Assembly (NCBI GenBank): GCA_035079385.1
Contig: JAVHKY010000071.1
Coordinates: forward strand, 1,862,001-1,926,000
Length of the DNA: 64,000 nt
Direction of reading: 5' to 3'
Source: Aspidiotus rigidus
Lineage: Eukaryota > Arthropoda > Insecta > Hemiptera > Diaspididae
Shown here: positions 44,689-56,584 of the stretch, one piece after another
How the letters are laid out: each line of letters begins with the position of its first letter
How positions within the stretch are numbered: the first letter of the stretch is position 1
Notes under the pieces: generated by a model
Database searches by the model: none
Told to the model about the DNA's origin: nothing
The model's input: only the letters and a program-made list of their open reading frames with translations
Made by a program: the position numbers and the translations under genes

Positions 44689-44809
44689 ATAACTTTTGTA
44701 TAATTTTGTACTTATGTGCGGGCAGAGCCGAAAATAAAATAATTTTGATGAAAAAATTTCCTTGCACGAAAAAATTGTTTTGAATAATATAGGATAGGAT
44801 AGGATATGT

Positions 44810-47800
44810 ATATTATTCCAACCCTTAAGAACTAAAATACTTACACTCTGGGTCGTATTTGAGCAAGGTTTTGTACCTACAATCATCTAATACACCGGTA
44901 AAAATAATGTTGGCATCAATAGAAGAACAGTGGTCATGAATTTTTTCAGACTTCATCAAAAAGTTGTGGTGTTAACTCGAGGACCCAAGATTTATTCATG
45001 AATAGCACTACCTACGTTTAATAATATGGAAAGTTCATGAGAAGAAGATTCTAATTTTTTATTTTAAACATAGAACTACATACTGTATTTTTGGAACACA
45101 TCCTTCCTTTCTTTTTGTTTGTTTGCGTCGGAGAAAGACTAGTCTGCCTATCAGTCTTAGGAGTACAAAATATGCTGATGTTCGCAATCAATCGTATTAT
45201 GAGCTTTGTGAACATTACATAGGTAATTTTGTGTTCTCGTTATAATTTTGAAGTCTCTATCATTAGTATTTAGTAGCAATGACATTAACGTACGCGAATC
45301 GAGTAAACAAGCAAATAGCCTTATTTTTTTGTACCAGGTCATAATGATAAGAAAACCCGAGCACAAAACTTTGAAGCGCGGTCTTCGTGCGCACATGAAT
45401 GTAAAAAACGTTCGTGCAAAAAGAACATAGGTACGAGACAACACATTTTGGTCATGCATTTGAATCAGGAACCATACGTCGTCTGCGTAATGACTGTAAA
45501 AAAACGTTCTCCGGATAATAGGCCGACTTATTGCCTGATTCAAATTACTGTCACCAATGATTGTAAAATTCTATTTGCGTGTAAGTGATAATGCAAATTT
45601 GAAACTATCTATTTTTTTTTGTCATTTTTTCCTCTTCGTAAGCAAGTTTAGATTGTGTTATACGTGCCCTCGGATTTCTTTGTATGATGTTTCATACCTA
45701 CATTTCTGACATCCAGTTGAGTAAATATATTTATTCCTGCGAACATTCTCATTCTAACCGACTAGATACAACATTGTAAGCATCGGATTCAAAATAATAT
45801 TTCAAAAAACCGCTGTTTAAATAAAATATTGCGGAGTAGAAGAGAAGCGAAATAAAAAAAAAATTGTTGGATCGACCGTGGATTTCGAGATTTCGAGAAT
45901 TTATCAAACGACGTTCGGCATACTCGTCCCGTGCAACACTCAATGTTTGGTGTCGAAAAATTTAATCTTTGTATAAATGGATTAAGGTGTTTTGCGAGAG
46001 TTATGAAATGGTTCTGTTGAATGGTAGTTTATCTAGATTTGTGTATAAAAATAAAGTCAGTGCTAATATGATACCATAGGTACCTAGATAAAATACTTGG
46101 CGCAGAAAATTTTCACCTAGTTTGGTTGGGTATTTTAATATTTTTATATAATTATATCGACGTGACTTCGTTTAAAATGCTGTTCGCGAGTGCATGTATT
46201 ATTGTTGAAGATTTCAATACTTATAAGCCATAAACGTCACCATTACTAGTGAACAGTCAATAACCGTGAGTAATACAGCCTAGTTGTGCGATGCGTATGG
46301 AGTGAATCAATGTACCTGATTTGAGAGCCCTGAACTGAATGCTCTGCAAGTATTTGAAGTTCTTCAAAGTGGCTTACTGTCGTTGTGCTTTTCTCTCTGT
46401 AGGTAAATGTTCCAACTTTTCGAGTCTTCCTAGCTTTAAATAGTAATTTGAATTAATTAAAAATACTTGCCTATCTATCCTTAATCTTTATTACGGCCTC
46501 TTTCACTCGTCTTATTATTTCCTCTTTTCCGCTTTCTCATTCCTTTTCATTCCTCCTTCTAAAATATGAAAATAAATCTGTCGCGTGTCAACGAGATCTT
46601 GTTGAAAAGCTAGCTGCTGACATATACTTTTTAGCGTCACACTTATTCCTATACTTACGTACAAAATGTGCGTATTTTCTAGGTACACACAGTAAAAACG
46701 TTACATGCAATTGTCTATAGCAACGATTTCAGTGTCTTTACCGATCATTTCACATGTACGTGTTAGAATACTTATCATCATATCCATCATGATAAAATTG
46801 AATAAAAATTTTTAAAATTCAAGAAAAACACTTTTATATTTAACTTCAAAACACATTTTAGAATATCTTTGGATACTGATGTAGAAAAATTGTTTTGAAG
46901 AGTGAAAAATAAAAATTATATGATGATAAGTTATTATTCGGAAGGAGTTTATACATCGAGCCAGAGTTATATAATAGGATAAGGTATTAGTCTCTGCAGC
47001 TTCATATAGAGGTCCGAGGTACCGTGAGCCAGTTCAATTTCACTCCTCTTGACGGATGATAACGAGTGAGTTGCCTTTGATAGTAGTGAGTTTGTCATTA
47101 GATAATTGTTGCGAGTTCGCGAAAAATGAAAATGGTTGACAGAAGAACAAACACGCAGCAGCCAAAAAAAAAAAAAAAAAAAAAAAAGAAAGAAAGAATT
47201 TCTTCAAATACAAAAATATAATCTGATTACACGATTCAAGAGATTACGCCCGGAAATTCAATGTTTTTCAAGCACAAGATACAAAATTGTTTTGTCCGAA
47301 AAAAAAAAAAATAAATAAAACAGGGTAAAATTAGGATGCTGTTGCAAGTTTTGCAACGGCGAGTGGGGAACCCGCAAAACCCGTATTCCACTGCGGAAGG
47401 TCTTTCAAAAAGTAGAACATATGGAAAATCCTATCGTATACGTACAGCTTAGAGTCGAAATTATTCCAAATTTCCCTCCTATCATAAATAGCTCAAGAGT
47501 CAAAATTTTCTAACTCCCCCCCCCCCCCACCTCTCCGTACCCTAGGGCTATCAAAAGAGAAGAAGAGATCAGAGAACTAAAAATAACGGTCATTTTTCCG
47601 GGAAAATAATGTTACCTTTGTCCGATACCGCTTTTTTAAAATGATTGACTGACCGAACCCCGTCGTGACGATTTCAAATTTATTGATGGCCCATCAGGCG
47701 TAATTGTTACTCGTACTTTGACAAGTTTGTAGGCAGATTTGGAATCTGGGTGAATGTGTCTTTCTGCTTTCTCCTCTCAACGGCCCTGAATGTGCAACCG

Positions 47801-50800
47801 CGCGAATTTTGACGTAGTCTTTTTTTACTTTCGTGATGCTTGTACATAATAATTACGCTTAGCACCTGGTCATTCTTTTTTTTTTCTTTCTTTCTTTCTT
47901 TCTTTCTTACTAACATATTACACTTAGACACAATTATAATACAGTTTATCCGCGATGAAATATAATTTTTGTGATCAAATAACATAATATGAAATGCTAA
48001 TACCGCCAGTTAATATGTCATTTGGGGTCGAAAATTTTAAATTTACTTTTTTTTCGGTACCTGTACAATTTAATATTTCTCATTCTTTTACTACTGATTC
48101 ATTGCAAGGTTAGTGAAATAATTAAATTAATTTGTGCAGAGTGTCACACTTTAATGACTTCATTCTACATTTTAAATGATTGATAGGGGAGTGTACATTT
48201 ATCGCGTGTTTACGATAGAAAAAGAAGGGGTAAAGGGGTTCGAAAAAATCAATCCAATGAGTCTTTCTATTCTTTTGCCCGTCTTTTCGACCTTTGAGAG
48301 CAGATAAATTACGCAGATGTGAAAAATAGTGGAAACGGTTGACGATTTTCTTATTATGCGTTCTGTTATCAACCTCTGCTCAAATTTGCTCTGCTCTGTG
48401 AAGTCTCCTTTGCTTCGCTTCTCCACTACAGAATGCTGAGCAGTCGACACTGCATCCATCGAGTTGAAAAATTAACTTTGTGATTTGACAAAAATAAAAA
48501 CAAATTTATTATAGCTGCAATACACACTTAACGCGAAATAACTTACAAACTTTAAATCAAAACTTGAAAAATGTGTGCGTCACAAATGTATTCTTTGTTA
48601 CACATTTTCCTCTGCGCATTTTTCTTAGCAAACAAGAAGATGTTATAAATCATTACGAATGAATCTTTCCAACGAACTTCCCCAATACTATAAAACTAAA
48701 AATCGAGCGCGAGATACATAATAAAACACTCGCTCTTCTTTTACAAAGATGCAACGGTATCAAAAAATACGCTTGCATTTGATGATTTCTATTTTCTTTT
48801 TTTCTCTTATTCCTTCTACTCTTTTGACGAAAAGATCGTAGAACGTGTACTTTAGTTTTTTGTGGAAAGTATTGGTGAAGTTGAACTTATTTTTCAATAT
48901 TTTTCAAACTTCCATATTTTGTTCATACTTATTTAGCTGCGTTATCTTGTAAAGCTAGGAGAGAGACTTTGATATATTGTCTCCAGAAGATAAAACATCG
49001 TCTAAGCCTCTTCCTGTGGCGTGTATTACTGGTCTCCCACCCCACTTAAGCCATTTGCTTATTTCTAGCGATAATTTACGTTACGTATTTTGCCTTTTTA
49101 CGAGTATTTGACAGAAAATGTCGTTCAATAACGTATCATCTTCATGACTGGACTCCCCACCCCACTCCACCAACTCGCTTCTTTATCCAAAAATTAATTA
49201 CAAATAACCGTACTTTGTTCATTTCTCGACTCCCTACTGCTACTGCTTATCGTCTTACACAGAACCCATACACACCGTTTCATTCAACATTTATTACCAA
49301 TTTCACACACACAACTACCTTATAATTCATCTTATCACGGCCGACTTTAATTACAAGCCGGAGTGGATGATTTACTTGACAACAGCGCAGTAGGTGAAAT
49401 ATCACACAGGCGTATATGGGAGTTGGACAAAATATTGAAAATATATAGAAAAATATAGATTTTCATGAAAAATTCGAGAGAATAAAAGTTGTTGCCCTTG
49501 AAATTTTATAGCTAAAAGGATTGACTTGAATTTTTCGCGAGAGAGGCATTTTAAATGTAAAATTTTCACCTTCTGCGCAGTTGCCGGTTTTACTATTTCG
49601 GCCTGTAATTGAAGTCGGACGTGATCTTATGCTTCTTTCATTCTCTCATTGTGATTCTGATCTCCCCCCGCCCCTTCCCAAGTATTCAACACATCTTTCC
49701 TTGCCGCAAATTATCCTCACTCCGCAACTCCTTAATCAACCGTCACAATCATATAGAAGCGCTATCAGACGACTCTCCATCATTCCTCAAAATATTCAAT
49801 TCCTCCAACTATCAAATTCCTTCTCCCGCGTCTGAACTCAATAACACCGATAAATAAATAAATAAATAAATAAATAAATTAATTAATTAATTAATAAGTA
49901 AATAAATGAAAGGTGTTTCTGCACACTGTAAGATTTAAATACGAGACTCGTACATTCTCGCTAACGTGTGTTGGCTAAATGGCCATCAAAGAGCGACGAA
50001 CATGAACTAAAAGAAAAAGGTTAAACTATGGGGTAGAATCAATGAGTGAGTAATAATGTACGAAATTCTACAGGAAAAAAATGGAAGATGAATAATCAAT
50101 TAAGAATGCACACTAGAAGCAAAATTTGAGATGGGAACATTATCATTCAAAAATCTACCATTATATTTAGGTTAATATTATCACTCTTGTTGGTATATGT
50201 ATAATATGTTATATTTTATAATGGTACCCATTTTGTAGCCCGGTAGAAAAGAAAAAATGAACAATAAAAATAGATGAAAAACATATGCGTTAATGATGTC
50301 CAACAATATTTTAAGAAAAGAACATTTAAATATAATATCGCGCAATAAGAGTATCAAGTCAGCAATAAGAAAAAGAATAGAACATTGAGAAAATAATTAC
50401 ACAATAAGATAGTAAGCTTACACGTTTAAATAATTTTCTCCCCCGTATCCGCAGCTACGGTAAAAAAATGAAAATGAACATTAAAATTTGCTAAAAGGAA
50501 CTGTAGACAGCGTAATAAAAAATTGTGGATAAATAAAAGAAATTTTGTATCATGATTCCACCAAGTACCTGGTACCCCATATTATACTTCTTACTGAAGA
50601 AGCAAGTCGCGCTTCACTTTGGAAAGACGCCCCCTGAAATCTGTTTCGCTGCCTCGCCGCGGGTACGGCCACAGATTTTTGACGTATTTCTAAACCTAGA
50701 ATGTATTTTCAAAAAACCTGCTTGGTAAATAAAGGGCACGTACACGAAGATTTTTCCGGAACGTCGCGTCGTTGGGTACGGTTATGATCCAGATACTGTA

Positions 50801-51130
50801 CATCGATGGATGCAAGAATGCTTCATGATACTGACTGATAAGAATACCCGCGGAATTCATTTGGACCTAGATGCACTTGTTCCACCTCAGTCCTTAAGTC
50901 ATTCATGTTCAGGATTGTATATAAGTTATTGTTTTGTTACGATCATATCTTCAATCACCAATCATGGTTCATATCGTTGAGAGTATTCGTGTTGGTCAGA
51001 TCTCAATGTTCTCAATACGGCACTACACGCTGAACTAGTACAGTCTAGTTTGAAACTGATAATTCCACTTCAACCACTTTTTGCCTCTATGGACCAATCA
51101 GAAGACAAGACACCAAAAATACATTGAAAC
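44810..51130. other. No gene or element recognised, only simple repeats
   Basis: AT-rich throughout. Simple tracts: poly-A at 47164-47187, poly-C near 47515-47528, (CTTT)n at 47885-47907, and (AAAT)n followed by (AATT)n at 49851-49895. No open frame has a domain or splice context, and I found no long inverted repeats. Confidence 0.4.
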
Positions 51131-51204
51131 TAATGTAAAGTGGAATTTCTCTTATCCGGGCCAATCAAAAGCCGCAAATGAATGGAATACAAATGAACGA
51201 TGGT

Positions 51205-51300
51205 GATTGGCTGAGACCAATCACCACGTTTGGTGATTGGCTGAGACCAATCACCACGTTTAGTATAAATATAGGATCGCCGTGCGTTGTTGAATCAGTC
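51205..51300 (+). promoter_or_regulatory. Core promoter: two CCAAT dyads, TATA box, initiator
   Basis: GGTGATTGG-CTGAGA-CCAATCACC, a perfect 9-bp dyad holding CCAAT on both strands, occurs twice in tandem 36 bp apart or less (51200-51260, spacer CACGTTT). TATAAATA follows at 51264-51271, and TCAGTC at 51295-51300 places the start adenine at 51297, 33 bases after the TATA start. This is textbook insect spacing. Further CCAAT words lie upstream (51093, 51162). It could drive a small transcript or belong to an LTR. Confidence 0.65.
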
Positions 51301-51685
51301 CAGTTCCGGCGGTCAATTGATGAAGAACCCAGAAGAGGGTATTGGATATAATACCTGGTAGAAGTTGAAGTGATCGTTGAGGAAGTCAATGAAGTTACCA
51401 TCAAGGAGGTTACCAAGACCATCATCAAGGAGGAAGTTGAAGTTATCGTTGAGAAAGTCATCAAGACCACTATCAAAGGAGAATTACCAAGATCAACATT
51501 GAAGAGGAAGTCGGAGTTGTCGTCGAAGTAGTCAAGAGAAGGAGTTCTCACTGATGAATACGGCATATGAAATAGAATCCTGAAGCATTCATTGATTGAT
51601 AATTAGAAATCTACTTATTGCAAAATATCTGAATCTACTTTGTACATATTAATGTCGAATAAATTCTATTGTCCAGAATAGTTTG
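51297..51685 (+). ncRNA. Predicted short transcription unit with GAAGTTGAAGT repeats
   Basis: From the initiator a leader contains a 13-codon frame (ATG at 51320, stop 51359-51361). An open frame without ATG then runs from 51352 to 51531, with repeated valine-glutamate-isoleucine-lysine residues (EEVEVIVEKVIKTTIKGEL). Repeat units of 15-50 bp keep this frame. AATAAA at 51658-51663 could end the transcript. Alternatives are an LTR (U3, R and polyadenylation signal) or a spliced exon lacking its start. No protein family is recognised. Confidence 0.35.
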
Positions 51686-51872
51686 TACACGAAAAACTTA
51701 TCGTTCAGTTTGGAATTATTATTATGAGCCTAGTTACTGTTGAAGTTATTGCTCATCCTCATCATTTTATTGTTCATTGACCTACAGTTGAATCATTTCA
51801 TTTTTAATGCTCGCACAGGGTCTTTTATTGCTCCTTAACTTATTGCGCAAATTATCTATTTTAATGTGCTGT

Positions 51873-52067
51873 TTAATATATCCCTTTTATAATTTCTATT
51901 GTTTCCAAGGCCAAGCGTTTTATATTTGATTTTTCTTCGTGGATGAAGGAGGAACGATGCTCTTTATTGAAGGAATGATTAGAATTTCTGATATGAGCAT
52001 TGAAAACTGAGTTTTGAAAGGTTTTGTGTTCTCTAACTCTTGTTTTAAGTTGACGACAAATTACAAC
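51873..52067 (-). pseudogene. Penelope-like GIY-YIG relic (PLE3)
   Basis: The minus-strand frame reads CRQLKTRVREHKTF, then FNAHIRNSNHSF, and SNIKRLALETIEIIKG. These match the middle and end of the PLE1 nuclease (SRQMKVRVAEH; FADHLINSGHSF; RKRIALENIEIM). The GIY-YIG part itself is missing or unrecognisable upstream, although the frame stays open to 52253. Confidence 0.75.
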
Positions 52068-52373
52068 AACTAGATTTCGAGCGTCGCCACGACCCTGATC
52101 AAACTCAGGTATTCGCAATGAAGCATTGTCTCCCACTCTCAGAGGAGGAAATGAACCTTTCCCACAAGTAACCATTCTATCAGACAGTTCATTTAAATTT
52201 TTGACTGCTGCCTTGCAAATTCGTGAGGCTGAATACTCAGCCCCCTGCAACATGAATGCTATTTCAGATACTGTGCACTTGGTTTTTCATAATCAGAGAA
52301 GGATTTGTAGGGGTGAGGAACTCAGAGGTATCCCTTCTCCCAGAAAAGGTCCCATAATGCTAAAACATGAAGA

Positions 52374-52847
52374 ATGAGAAGGGAAGGGGAAAATTGTAAC
52401 GTGTCACAAAATAGAAAAAACCTTAACCACCTTCTAAATCCCCCCTGCATAATTCTGCATCTTGCCGAAAACTTACTGCAGAAGTATTACTATCGTCATC
52501 CAGGTGAACTTTGTAGGGTGACTCTTCTGCTACAGCTGACAGCTGGCCTGATCTACTTTCTAATCTACATTATTCAGAAATATTTTTCAACAATTCCAAA
52601 TGCTTTTCAGATTGAACAGGAATCAAAATTAATTGAAGCCTTGACAAAGAAAGGAGTCCAAGTGCCATCCACAAAATTATTGCGTAGGAATGTATTTTTC
52701 ATTATTTTGAGACATCAACTTTTTTGCGGATCGTATGTCTTTCATTATCGTCAATGTGACAACATTAAAGTAGAAAAAAAATTTCCGTTTGTAAAGATTA
52801 AAATGAAAAATGCGTTCCTACGCAATAGTTTTGTAGATGGCACTTAG
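52374..52847 (+). CDS. Unidentified 157-codon open frame
   Basis: The longest plus-strand frame in this part. The middle is hydrophobic (LTAGLIYFLIYIIQKYF) and the second half basic (LTKKGVQVPSTKLLRRN). No family is recognised and no splice sites or promoter support it. As it lies between PLE relics, it may be a piece of another mobile element or chance. Confidence 0.2.
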   Translation: MRREGENCNVSQNRKNLNHLLNPPCIILHLAENLLQKYYYRHPGELCRVTLLLQLTAGLIYFLIYIIQKYFSTIPNAFQIEQESKLIEALTKKGVQVPSTKLLRRNVFFIILRHQLFCGSYVFHYRQCDNIKVEKKFPFVKIKMKNAFLRNSFVDGT

Positions 52848-53529
52848 ACTCCTTTCTTTGTCAAAGCTTCAATTGGCGAATTCAAGTTTCGCAGTATCTG
52901 GAATAATTATCGTACGGTACACCGATAATTATTCATCCATTAGCTAGATCAAAAAGATTCACTTATTATTTCTAACAATGAAAGGTACACTTTAAATAAT
53001 AGATTTTATGTTTGCAAACGTTTTCTTTGTTTCATTCTTATAATATCTAAAAGTGGATAAAATATTCACTTTGGACGTATTTTTTTCTTGAAGTTTATGA
53101 TTTGATTTTCGCAGTAGCCACATTCAATTTCAAATAAATGAGAAAAGTTGAGATGACCAGGAGCGAGACTATTCATGAAAATGATATACCATCAAACGGC
53201 GTTTTCTATTGGAAAAAATTATCCAAATATTCATTAGAAGTAGACAAATGGATCGAATGCATGGGTTAGTTAGGAGACCCGTCGTTACTAAGGATTTCTG
53301 CACATCCCCTCTCTTCCATATTTTTCAGTTTTAGCTCTTTCCATATTTCACAAGGACACTTTTTGCGTTTTCTGTATTCTATTTTATATTTTTCTCTCTG
53401 TCGTTTTCTCTTCTTCTTATTCTATTCGAGAGTCATGTATACGTATACCTATTTATTTATTTACTCTATTTATTTTTGTAAGCAGCCTGTACAAATTGAA
53501 ATGAGTTTGCAAAACGATTTGTGTTACAG

Positions 53530-53707
53530 GTTGAAGTAAAAATTTATTTTCCCTTCAATTTGGTGATGGTGAACATTTGAAAATGCCTCGAGATCCTGCC
53601 GCTCATAAAGGTCGTCATCAGTTCAAAAGAAGGTTCAGTTTGCAGCCATCATTTTTTACAAGAGAAGAACATTCTCCCAGTACTACTCCGAATCATCGAA
53701 GTACCAG
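53530..53707 (+). CDS. Candidate first coding exon of a host gene (RRFS motif)
   Basis: TTTGTGTTACAG at 53518-53529 is a fair splice acceptor. ATG at 53583 has an A-rich insect-type context (GAAAATGCC). The frame starts MPRDPAAHKGRHQFKRRFSL, continues with QPSFFTREEHSPSTTPN, and meets AG/GTAAGC at 53707/53708, a strong donor, leaving two bases of a codon. Composition is codon-like and less AT-rich than neighbours. RRFS is a basophilic kinase-type site. No downstream exon was found in the window, and no family is recognised; a PLE relic 300 bp away urges caution. Confidence 0.5.
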
Positions 53708-54001
53708 GTAAGCAGATTTATCCTCTTGTAGTCGAGAAATTATAATCATGGTGAAATATCGTACCATTATTTTTGTTCTCTGCGTCATTCTCATTGTCAT
53801 GATGTCGCAAACTCTTACAAATCTACTACCACCGACAAAAAAAAACAAGAGCTGGGGATAGGGAGATCTCAGCTTCCAGTGCCCCGATAAACAATTTGTG
53901 TCCCTTCTAAAGCACTTAGAAAAAATGACCTATATTCTCTCCATTTGAAGCCCGATTTGATTCCCTTAAATCCCGTCTGATTACAGGATATCAAGCGGGC
54001 T

Positions 54002-54352
54002 TCAACCCGGAAATTGGCTCAGATAATACGTGGGTAAGGAGGTATAAGAAACCACCGGTCGAATTGTTTCACCCGGCGTATGTAACTTAATTAATCCGTA
54101 TAATGTAGGGAGTATTGGGTTCATCTCCTTCAAATACACCTTTGTCTCTTTAGGGATAACAAACGAAGATTGACGAATGAGCTTCCAAACATTATCATTT
54201 TGTCGACAAACTTTGGAGTTGGTTATTATTTTAGCATCACTGTCTTCTGGAAAAAGCTCCACCTTTTCCACGTAGTCCTCAGATTTAAGCACACCTATTA
54301 AACTACCTTTATCAGCTTTTATAATCGTCACGGCAGGTTCGAAGCCGGTCAT
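54002..54352 (-). pseudogene. Penelope-like RT N-terminal relic
   Basis: The frame contains IIKADKGSLIGVL (the conserved ADKG block), LYGLIKLHTPGETIRPVVSY and SLPTYYLSQF, equivalent to the first RT blocks of PLE1 and PLE2. It stops before the catalytic aspartate blocks. Order and strand match the nuclease relic at 51873-52067, but the spacing of about 1.9 kb is larger than in an intact element, so they may be one interrupted copy or two. Confidence 0.8.
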
Positions 54353-54419
54353 CTTTCAAATATAACAAATTGTGCATGTCCGTAATATTTTTCTTTATTA
54401 TTTATGATTCTACACTAGT

Positions 54420-54705
54420 ATATTCGCTTTGTAGTCCTAGTAAATCACTTTTATACTAGCTTCATACTATATAATTACGCTAATGGACTTCTACTACCAT
54501 ATACTAGACTTAAACTAGGCTGTAAAAGTGGGAGCGAACTACTTATTCTAACATATAGTATACTGTAAACTAGATTTATACCAGACTACAAAAGTGTGCT
54601 AACTTCCCCTCCCCCATTCCTGAATTTGTGTCCGCACGACTCTGACATACTAGCTTTTACTAGGCCCAAGATACACTTTACTAAGCTGTGCTAGGCTGTA
54701 CTATT
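54420..54705. repeat. TATACTAG/ACTAGG-rich degenerate repeat
   Basis: ACTAG words recur about ten times, in the same style as 4410-4585. Confidence 0.5.
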
Positions 54706-55209
54706 CAGCGCATACTTGTCCCCCAACGCTCCAATCCACAACGAAATGAAAGCACTTCAGAACTTAGTTATCAGCACCACCTTTATTGCTCATCACAGGA
54801 GAGTTCAACTGCCACACGAGTTGGCTAACTCAGCCCCGGATTTATGTACAATCCAAACAATCCATGGATTGGAGCGAAAAATTTCGAATTTATACTATGT
54901 AAAAATTCACTTTTTAATGAAACGTAGTTCAGAATGAAATATAATTTTTTTTGTACCCTTTATTGGCCAGTCTGAGGGCACAAATTCATGAGTGGATTGT
55001 AGGCGTGCAATCAATAAATCCGCTACTGGGCTAACTCCAAACTTGGTGATCCGTAAACGCGACGACTTGTTAGAATTCATTCTGCAAAACATCCTTGATT
55101 TTATCAGCGACTCAACGTAAATCCATTAAGGATATGAATATCACCAAAAATGCGAAAACCAATAAGTGGAGGGTACTTCAGAATGAATCACTCTCGATCA
55201 TCATACCAC

Positions 55210-55383
55210 CAACCCCGGATTTAGTATTTTTGGGCCCGGGGGCCAGCGGCGGTGGAGGCCCCTATTAAATTTTTCTACCCAATTGCCCTCCCCCCCCATT
55301 AAAAAAAGTGAGGGTGGTGGAGGCCCCTCTTTGGTGGAGGCTCGGGGCCATGGCTCCCTTGGCCCCCCCTAAATCCGGGGTTG
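55210..55383. mobile_element. 174-bp GC-rich MITE with perfect 7-bp target duplication
   Basis: CAACCCCGGATTTAG at the left and CTAAATCCGGGGTTG at the right are exact inverses, and ATACCAC stands directly outside both ends (55203-55209 and 55384-55390). Internal GGTGGAGGCCCCT is duplicated. A 7-8-bp duplication points to hAT or P-type transposases. The perfect flanks suggest a recent insertion. Confidence 0.85.
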
Positions 55384-55390
55384 ATACCAC

Positions 55391-56060
55391 TCATTGACTA
55401 TTACGACCATCTCAATAACAGAAATGAAAATGTAGAAAACCGATTTTGACAAAGCAACTGAAGACATCATCATGAACTCAAACCCAGTCATTATTCCGTA
55501 TACATTGAGGGAGTCGGTTACACAAACGCAAAGAACCATAACCCAATGGCTATCAAACATTGTTACAACCAATACTTAAACCGAATCATTCAAAAAGAAG
55601 GTGTACTGGTGGAACGTAAATCTAAAAAATATACAACACAAAAAAAAAAAAAAAAAAAAAAAAAAATAGCAGATTATATCGCTTTTGGACCCCCAGTCAA
55701 ATAACAACACAGAAAATTATACAAAAAGACCTTCGCGAAGCAATTAAAGAAGAGATGCCTGCAGAGAATAAACCCTCTGGCGTAAACCATAAAACATAAA
55801 GATCAAGGTGGTTATGAAATAAACACAATATTTGTCTCCAATGAAATATTCCTACAAACACACCCTGGTAACCAACCAGTAATATCTGTAACACACATTT
55901 CAAGAGACGACAAAGTCTACGAAGTCACAGAAAATATGGCTGTAATCAGCAAGGAAGAATGAAAGCAATACTCACAAAATACAATAGTATGTTGCTCATC
56001 GCCCGGGCTAGATGAATCTAAAAGAAAGTGCCCAGAGAACAAATGAGGAGGCCTTAAAAA
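55391..56060 (+). pseudogene. Decayed coding sequence of unknown origin
   Basis: Plus-strand frames broken by stops keep protein-like composition for 650 bp, e.g. NPMAIKHCYNQYLNRIIQKE and QPVISVTHISRDDKVYEVTE. A poly-A run of about 30 lies at 55640-55668. It could be a retroposed or mobile-element gene; I cannot name the family. Confidence 0.35.
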
Positions 56061-56565
56061 AGTGGCAATTAATGAACTTCTTCCTATCACAAGCCGTATC
56101 GGATCATGGATACTTTGCCACCTATACTTACGTTCCCGGGATATAAAAGTTCCCCGCCACACTTGGTACATGGTGCAATATCATCCTCCGGTGGTAATAG
56201 GTAGATCGCAATCTCGCAAAACGATACAGCTTCTTCATCGGTACTTCTTACCGTCTTGTAAAATTCACGAAAACGCATTTTTGAACGAATTCTTTCGTAC
56301 ACGTAATACCGAGTTGAAGATAATTATTTGTATGTTCGTCGATGGTACCGTACTATATAGGTAATACTTAAATGCGTTCACCGTCAAGATTATGAATGAT
56401 TGTACGAGTAGCGGCGAGTCGGCGACAATTATTTTGTATACTTACTTCCGTTTTATATTTTGCATACCTACGGTACTTCACAGTTGCAAGCGGATTTTTT
56501 GATAGACCGCGCACAATCATCGCATCGTCGGTAGTCTGCATGCACGAGGTAGACCCTTCAAGGTT

Positions 56566-56584
56566 GCTTTCGCGCTGCGAAAGC
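56566..56584. repeat. GCTTTCGC hairpin, copy 1
   Basis: GCTTTCGC-GCT-GCGAAAGC. The same 8-bp arms recur at 63692-63710 with loop ACT. Confidence 0.6.

Larger units (their letters stand above)
42821..44749 (+). mobile_element. Penelope-like element PLE2 with perfect 54-bp inverted ends
   Basis: Bases 42821-42874 are the exact inverse complement of 44696-44749 (landmark CGGCTCTGCCCGCACATAAG). Between them the plus strand reads RT, then GIY-YIG nuclease, then a hammerhead-like hairpin. The left inverted repeat runs straight into RT coding sequence (QADKGNATVIL), so the element is 5'-truncated and its left end is an antisense copy of its own 3' tail. Truncation with partial or inverted terminal copies is known for Penelope elements. 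The perfect match over 54 bp argues for a recent event or active correction, although the coding region carries frameshifts. Confidence 0.9.

Noticed and set aside
45157..45543. Minus-strand 128-codon frame containing YADDVW, resembling a reverse-transcriptase box
   Set aside because: No other RT block lies before or after it, and the rest of the frame has random composition. Chance match.
51165..51566. 133-codon minus-strand frame rich in threonine and serine
   Set aside because: It is antisense to the promoter and repeat unit, and its TSS-rich content mirrors the GAAGTTGAAGT repeat.
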